A stretch of DNA of 64,000 nucleotides from Corinectria fuckeliana (lineage: Eukaryota; Ascomycota; Sordariomycetes; Hypocreales; Nectriaceae), in the NCBI GenBank assembly GCA_019137255.1, contig WPDH01000004.1, positions 682,001-746,000 of the forward strand, in the 5' to 3' direction. A model generated the notes under the pieces. It did not search any database. It was not told where the DNA came from and was given only the letters and a program-made list of their open reading frames with translations. The position numbers and the translations under genes are program-made. This document shows positions 60,001 to 64,000 of the stretch, piece by piece (positions within the stretch are counted from its first letter, which is position 1; each line of letters opens with the position of its first letter).

Positions 60001-60738
60001 GGTGTCGGGAAACGACAGAGACGCAGCAGGGTGCAAGCGGCCATCACGGAACTTGGATGCGATGGCAAGGTCAAGCTCCTCTGACTCCGTGATGGAGCGG
60101 TTGAGCTTCTTCCCGCGGACCGACCGCTCCGCCTCGCAGAAGTCACGGAAGTGGGCGGTCAGGATGGGAACCAAGCGGCTGGTGACAGTCTCGGCGAGGT
60201 CCTTGTTCCTGAACGAGTCGCGCAGGCTCATGAGGGCCTGGCGAATAGCCCGGTCGACCTCATTCGGGAACGTGGGGTTGCGGCTGATGTTGGAGTACCA
60301 GCCGCCCACGAAGTCGCGGAGTATCAGGTCGAGCAGGTCGTCGATAGCGGAGGATACGCGGGGCGAGGTGAGATCGATGGGGGTTCGGGTATACGCCTGG
60401 CGCTGGCGCAGCGCCTGGACTTCAGACCGCCAAGCCTGCGCGCCGAGAAAGGCAGCGCCGTAGGGTCGTGGGTTGCGGTCGCCGGGTCGTTGCGAGGTGA
60501 GGACCAGGGAGGCCACAAGGGCGGCAAGGGTGACGAAGATGCCGGTGACAAAGGCGTAGCCAGCCCAACGCAGCACTGGGAGCCAGTTTACGGCATAACC
60601 CCAGGCCACGAAGGCGGCAAATCCTGCTAGAGCCGCATCTCGTCGCTTGAGGGCCATCGCCGGGGCAGTGGTTGAAGCCGCATCGTCTGGTGAGGTGTCA
60701 TGTCGGGATAGCGGTGGTGCTATCGGCTGGCGTGCCAT
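57055..60738 (-). CDS. MDM1: MDM1-type sorting nexin (PXA-RGS-PX-Nexin_C)
   Basis: Tethers ER to vacuole/endosome membranes and acts in lipid transfer and organelle inheritance; animal relatives are SNX13/SNX14/SNX25. Single exon, 1227 aa. Two N-terminal membrane segments (~residues 35-52 and 57-80) anchor it in the ER. The PXA domain follows (about 125-310; DDLLDLILRDFVGGWYSNIS). An RGS-like domain spans about 445-580 (SGLSYFMEYMDRQRLMPLVQ to FFQNFKKTDLYYKC). An acidic disordered linker follows, then the PX domain (about 896-1005; RRYSEFHELHQKLRSRYP, FPRRR phosphoinositide pocket). The C-terminal Nexin_C is about 1090-1200. Order and length match the family. The absence of introns is notable but consistent with a complete frame. 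Confidence 0.95.
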   Translation of the reverse strand: MARQPIAPPLSRHDTSPDDAASTTAPAMALKRRDAALAGFAAFVAWGYAVNWLPVLRWAGYAFVTGIFVTLAALVASLVLTSQRPGDRNPRPYGAAFLGAQAWRSEVQALRQRQAYTRTPIDLTSPRVSSAIDDLLDLILRDFVGGWYSNISRNPTFPNEVDRAIRQALMSLRDSFRNKDLAETVTSRLVPILTAHFRDFCEAERSVRGKKLNRSITESEELDLAIASKFRDGRLHPAASLSFPDTKMVQQDYLRSLVTKLVPKMLPETMLASRPVSIIIREIVSCAVLFPVVQLLSEPDTWNQIMDNFGRSMLQDRSTVRKLRAALDQHASPAPRSGKPASAPRITPGDSERKFEKFIRAIRKVNNLSDARRFRSEVASQLKRDSLQDNQDQVYLRRLEMGKRLLDQKVNHLAAGGDRHAPMPLPLPTSSSQSRLETASLVELLRDSSGLSYFMEYMDRQRLMPLVQFWLVVDGFRNPLEDDGQEDEQLPSTLPMWTESDRLDLQQIDQAYLSKPELKISVSSTAEVKEFLKAGKSATPAQYYRARRSILKAQSTVYEAMQSRFFQNFKKTDLYYKCLASQESSSANTARPAPQIEQRHIAKPSQSFQVKPRPVSRLAAPQPPPLGRRAGSATDLISKNLNASGADSLTRSRRSLDDESPNPLFDDDEPEHDGLVDSVQSLDQEPPGQQPPDTHVVQAVEEALNNIMEDDRPLTAEDLHASLFDGPVTITEDNASSLFGNDNDSQRGSIDSGLKPTLSGKDTEKPSLSSLGLVSAASRIGVFVDDDLFGDEDKDAGEEADDGMPPEDEDEVHEAAPGDLGLAEAITALTNDIDRLVAQEAVVESLTRKAELTNNTAELRILRKSKASLQREIRRKELQRQQYVVQESDNSLYGRSTIRIKSLQVGREEDGREFALYVVEVQRNAGEQMPAASWVISRRYSEFHELHQKLRSRYPSVRNLDFPRRRMVMKFQSEFLRKRREALEKYMRELLLLPEVCRSRDLRAFLSQRVIAEGQDLMDREDKKDMMTRLYDSVTDGVEDILGNIPVLDQISVAGQNLIAAATSQLNTVPLNGNDEAFPAAEAEAELNAFENKELEPFIKPICDIFLEVFELNKGNNWLRGRAVVVVLQQLLGGTIERKVRDNVKMLVQEDSLLRYIGMVQDSMWPDGQLQRDRRPRTAAEKKKTRTEASLMLATLVPDVAGSVVGRVNAQAASRRIFATLNNSRLK

Positions 60739-61159
60739 TATCGATTAGATACGATTACGGTGGGTGCTTGCTGCATCCACGGCACCCCCTGTCAAATGGA
60801 CCGTCCCGCCTCGACATGGATCAAGCCAACGTCGTCTGTAGGTACGTACGTACATTGGGGTCAAGTCCTGTTTGCATTGATAGATGATTTGGCTGTCTAA
60901 GTTATCCTGCGATGCTATTTTTAGGGCGGTTAGTATCTCATCCTGCGTGTTCCCTTTTTGATTACCATGTACGCGGTAGTTACCCATCTTGCGTTGCAGT
61001 CATGGCTCGCTTGAGCTTCCAGCCCAGACCTCCGTTTCAGGGTCCCGCCTTTGAGCCGTGGCCTGCCACACAATTGCATGTGATACTCAGATAAGTCGTC
61101 ATCTCATGTCCTCACCCATGCATGGGGCTGCATAATCATGACTTTCACTTATCTCCCAG
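60739..61159. other. Intergenic between MDM1 and TRM8
   Basis: MDM1 promoter and the TRM8 3' UTR, both genes on the - strand. A GTAGGTACGTACGTACAT run lies near 60838-60855. No ORF of note. Confidence 0.5.
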
Positions 61160-62077
61160 CTACCATTGCGGGTCCTCCAGTCTCCGAAACAATGCTACAA
61201 ACTTCTGGCCCTTGTTCCTGGTGACTTTCTTCCCTTCCTCGGTCTCATCCATCATGACCTTGACACAAGCATCTGCTTCCTCGTCTTCCTTGGAGACTCG
61301 CTCGAAAGCCGGGTGAGCATCCAGGTGCTGCACCATCCACTCATGCAGCGCTTCCACGTCGGTGATGGTGTAGACGATCCCGCCGGGTCGCAGAGCATAC
61401 GCATACTCTGAGTTTAACGTCGTCGATACGATTCTGGCCTTGTGCTTGCGGGCCTTGAAGTGGGGGTCGGGGAAGCAAATGAAAATCTTAGACAGTTGTC
61501 CCTTCTTGAAAAAGTTGGGAAGGAATTTCATGGCGTTCGCTCGGATGCAGCCCAGGTTCTGGTAGAGGTTTCCTGAGTTCTGTGATCGCAGTGCCCGTAT
61601 GCGTTCTTGAACGAATTGCGTTACCTGTGTACGGATTTCAAGGCCTGTAGTGTCTCAGCAGTCCGGATATTCTCTTCCGGATGTTCTCTCTACTCACCGA
61701 GAATGAGGGTTTCAGGCAGAATGGGAGCCAGGGCAACCAGAAGACCTCCAAATCCACAGCCAATGTCCACGATCTCGATATCCTTTCTTAAGCGAGGATT
61801 GGACTTGTCCTCTGGCAACCCTTCCTCGACGTAATCTGGGTAGTAAGAGGACCAATCCATCTCATCTGGCGACGTAGGACTATGCGCAAATTAGAGACCA
61901 CGGATCTGACAGCAGAGACTGGGCATAGACTACGTACTATTCTAGCATGTGGTCGGAGAAGGGATTGGCATGCGCCCGCTGGCGGAAGAACTTCTTCCGG
62001 GGCAGCTGGGTGACTCCATCCTTGGTCCTCGTTGCGCGAAGGTCGTCGCGATTATGTCGCTTGGGTACGGGTGCCAT
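61160..62077 (-). CDS. TRM8: tRNA (guanine-N7-)-methyltransferase catalytic subunit
   Basis: Makes m7G46 in tRNA with SAM, as a complex with the WD-repeat partner TRM82. Three exons, 62077-61938, 61879-61698, 61644-61160, give 269 codons (268 aa). The N-terminus is basic (MAPVPKRHNRDDLRATRTKD). HMLEYPTSPDEMDW is the family lead-in. The SAM site is EIVDIGCGFGGLLVALAP, followed by LGLEIRTQVTQFVQERI. The family-defining segment is IFICFPDPHFKARKHKARIV (FPDPH/K plus basic patch), then LRPGGIVYTITDVEALHEWM. All motifs are intact. The start is the only Met giving the conserved basic N-terminus. Confidence 0.96.
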
Positions 62078-62363
62078 GGTTCGCGCCTCCGAAAGTATTT
62101 TCTTGTGTCGTACACCAGGTGGGAACTGGGAAGCAACTTAGCAGGGCCTTTGTGGGCTGGCTTGGTGTTTTGAGCTCGTCCGCATGGGGTAGGCGGTGAG
62201 TCAGGATCCTTGCCAAACAACGGGTCAGCCATGCGCCCAGATATTAGGGTGGCAGCTTGGACTCCTGGGACCGCGGATGCCCGTGATTGCAGCAACGACA
62301 GCCAAAATCAGGCTCGTGCGATATAGTCATCCTTCTCCTAAATACATCGCCACTGCATTCGCC
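62078..62363. promoter_or_regulatory. Shared divergent promoter, TRM8 and a small membrane-protein gene
   Basis: 286 bp between two divergent start codons, so both core promoters must lie within it. I see no TATA box or other defined site. Confidence 0.5.
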
Positions 62364-62708
62364 ATGTCTCGGTCGCCCCAGGGCTCGTCGTGGGACCTGC
62401 TCGGTTCCTTGATGACCGAGTACTCCTTCGTCGTTAACTGCATCTCCCTCGTCTGTGTAAGTGTCCCTCCCCGCTCCCTCAGTACTAGCCTCCCGGACCA
62501 GCTACTGACCTCCGGATAGCTCGGTCTCGGCTTGATGTTTTTGGTTCCGCTCAGCATCCTCATCATCATGGACCTCTTCCTATGGGTGTGGCGCATGTTC
62601 AGGTCCCCAACCCCGTCTCCCGATCCGAAGCCGCCCGTTCTCACTGCGGTCGACCCGGAGCCCTCCGCCATAGCTACAGGGCTGGACGCATCCACTCTTC
62701 GCTTATAG
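62364..62708 (+). CDS. Small predicted membrane protein, 93 aa, function unknown
   Basis: Two exons, 62364-62456 and 62520-62708, total 94 codons (93 aa). The intron has a GTAAGT donor and ends GGATAG. The spliced product starts MSRSPQGSSWDLLGSLMTEY and then has two hydrophobic segments: one around residues 21-40 formed across the intron (SFVVNCISLVC joined to LGLGLMF), and one around 41-58 (LVPLSILIIMDLFLWVW). A basic RMFRS stop-transfer and a Pro-rich polar tail follow. It is unlikely to be a secreted protein: the polar N-terminus precedes the hydrophobic part and there is no cleavage site. I do not recognise the family. It is divergent from TRM8 and its stop is 94 bp from the HOM6 stop. 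Confidence 0.65.
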
Positions 62709-62802
62709 CACCATCACCGCACGGCACGACCGATGGAACAACACCAGGAACATTTTACTTTTGTAGCGTTTTTTTATTTCTTATTGTATCATATCCGACT
62801 TT

Positions 62803-63963
62803 TTACGCAATCTGTCCGAGAACCTTGATCAAGTCTCCCGTCACGCCCATCGCAGTCACGTCGCCGCCAGCGCCAGCACCCTGGATGATCAGGGGGTTGC
62901 TTCCATACCTCTCGGTGTAGAAGCTAATGATGTTGTCACTACCCTTGAGTGCAGCAATGGGGTGCGAGCGGTCGAACTGCTCGAGGCCGACCTTGACCTG
63001 CTTGCTGGCAGTGTCAATGCTTCCGACGAATCGGACAACCTTGCCAGCCTTCTCGGCCGCAGCCTTGGTCTCCTCCATCTGCTGGTCAAAGGCGGGCAGC
63101 TTCTCGAGGAACTCATCGCCGCTGGTGCAAGACTCGAGCTCCTTGGGAATCAAGCTCTGGACGGGGAACGCAGTGGGGGACTCGACGGGCAAGCCAGCTA
63201 AACGAGCGAGGATGGTCAACTTCCGGGCAACATCGAGACCGTTGAGGTCATCTCGAGGATCGGGCTCGGTGTAGCCGAGTGACTTGGCCTTCTTGACCTC
63301 ATCAGACCACTTGCCGCCTTGGCCCTCGGTGGGCGCAAAGGAGTTGAAGAGGAAGGACATGGTGCCACTGAAGACACCCTCGATCTTAGTGACCTTGTCA
63401 CCGGTCTCAACCAGGTCCTTCAGGGTGGAGATGACTGGGAGACCGGCACCGACGGACGACTCGTGGTAGACACAAGCACCTGAAGACTCGGCGGCCGAGA
63501 AAATATCCTGCCACAGCTTGTAGGAGCCCGAGAAGGCCTTCTTGTTGGGGGTGACGATGCTGATACCTCGGCTCAGAGCAAGAGGATACAGCTCTGCGAC
63601 GTCCTGGGAGCTCGTGTTGTCGACCAGGACGGCCTTGGCTGGGGCCGCAGCGAGGAAGTCGACAACCTTGGCAAGGGCAAGGGGAGTCTTGGACGAGGCG
63701 GCGAGGGTGTCTGTGACATTTTCCAGGCTGACAGCAGAGTAGTCGTCGTTGTACACAGCCTTGCGGCTGGTAGCAATGTAGGCCAGTGTCAACTTGGAGG
63801 AGGGCTTTCGAGCAGCGAGGGACTGAAGCTGGTTGATGAAGGACTTGCCGACACCACCGGCGCCTATGGTTGCATCAATCGTTAGTGTTTTGATGGGTAG
63901 CGCGAATCAGATAGAGAGCCAATTACCTATAATGGCGATGAAAACCTGCTTAGGGGCGGACAT
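62803..63963 (-). CDS. HOM6: Homoserine dehydrogenase
   Basis: Reduces aspartate semialdehyde to homoserine with NAD(P)H, the branch point to threonine and methionine. Two exons, 63963-63927 and 63863-62803, give 366 codons (365 aa), like yeast Hom6 (a stand-alone enzyme without aspartokinase). The nucleotide site is FIAIIGAGGVGKSFINQL across the intron. LVDNTSSQDVAELYPLALSR and ISIVTPNKKAFSG follow. The catalytic region has YHESSVGAGLPVISTLKDL, EGVFSGTMSFLFN and GYTEPDPRDDLNGLDVARK, with the conserved Glu/Asp/Lys residues, and the C-terminus ends IIQGAGAGGDVTAMGVTGDL. Complete; only 37 bp of upstream sequence remain in the window. Fungal HOM6 is a known antifungal target. Confidence 0.97.
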
Positions 63964-64000
63964 GACTGTTGTGGTACTGCAAATTTGTCCGAGAGTTTTT

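Overview
The window is nuclear DNA of a filamentous ascomycete (Pezizomycotina, most likely a Sordariomycete; species not identifiable from sequence alone). Evidence: genes on both strands carry short GT-AG introns of about 50-150 nt with CTAAC/CTGAC-like branch points, intergenic regions are long and rich in microsatellites, and the proteins are eukaryotic housekeeping families with fungal signatures (KIN1 kinase, MDM1, WHI2, HOM6, TRM8, PEX11). I reconstructed 19 protein-coding genes. For spliced genes I followed exon phase across each junction. For nearly all of them the exon lengths sum to a multiple of three and the joined protein reads through family motifs.

Layout. 1-9 kb is an accessory-looking segment. 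It holds the last exon of a + strand gene, a methionine-permease-type transporter divergent from a TauD/TfdA-type dioxygenase with a diverged tandem repeat between them, a monoglyceride-lipase-like hydrolase, a gene-poor stretch carrying a 255-bp MITE, and cytosolic tyrosyl-tRNA synthetase. 11-25 kb holds WHI2, a GPATCH1-type G-patch protein, KIN1/PAR-1 kinase and CNOT9/CAF40, i.e. stress signalling, splicing, polarity and mRNA decay. A URE2-like glutathione transferase sits at 25.8-26.7 kb.

26.7-42.5 kb has no gene I can support. This 15.9-kb stretch is full of microsatellites and strand-asymmetric purine/pyrimidine blocks and ends at a bZIP transcription factor gene with a recognisable TATA-like element. 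A second gene-free stretch of 2.9 kb follows it.

46.4-64 kb is dense housekeeping: CIA30-domain protein, DUF1295/steroid-reductase-like membrane protein, fructose-1,6-bisphosphatase (FBP1), PEX11, a two-RRM SR splicing factor, MDM1 sorting nexin, TRM8 tRNA methyltransferase, a 93-residue membrane protein and HOM6 homoserine dehydrogenase. FBP1 and PEX11 are divergent, and both belong to growth on non-sugar carbon. A 2-nt assembly gap sits in a poly-C tract at 56.76 kb.

I did not find a clearly new multi-gene system. The items most worth follow-up are the 15.9-kb desert and its possible non-coding transcripts, the bZIP protein with almost no leucine zipper, the permease/dioxygenase pair, the MITE, and the FBP1 N-terminus lacking both regulatory features known from yeast.
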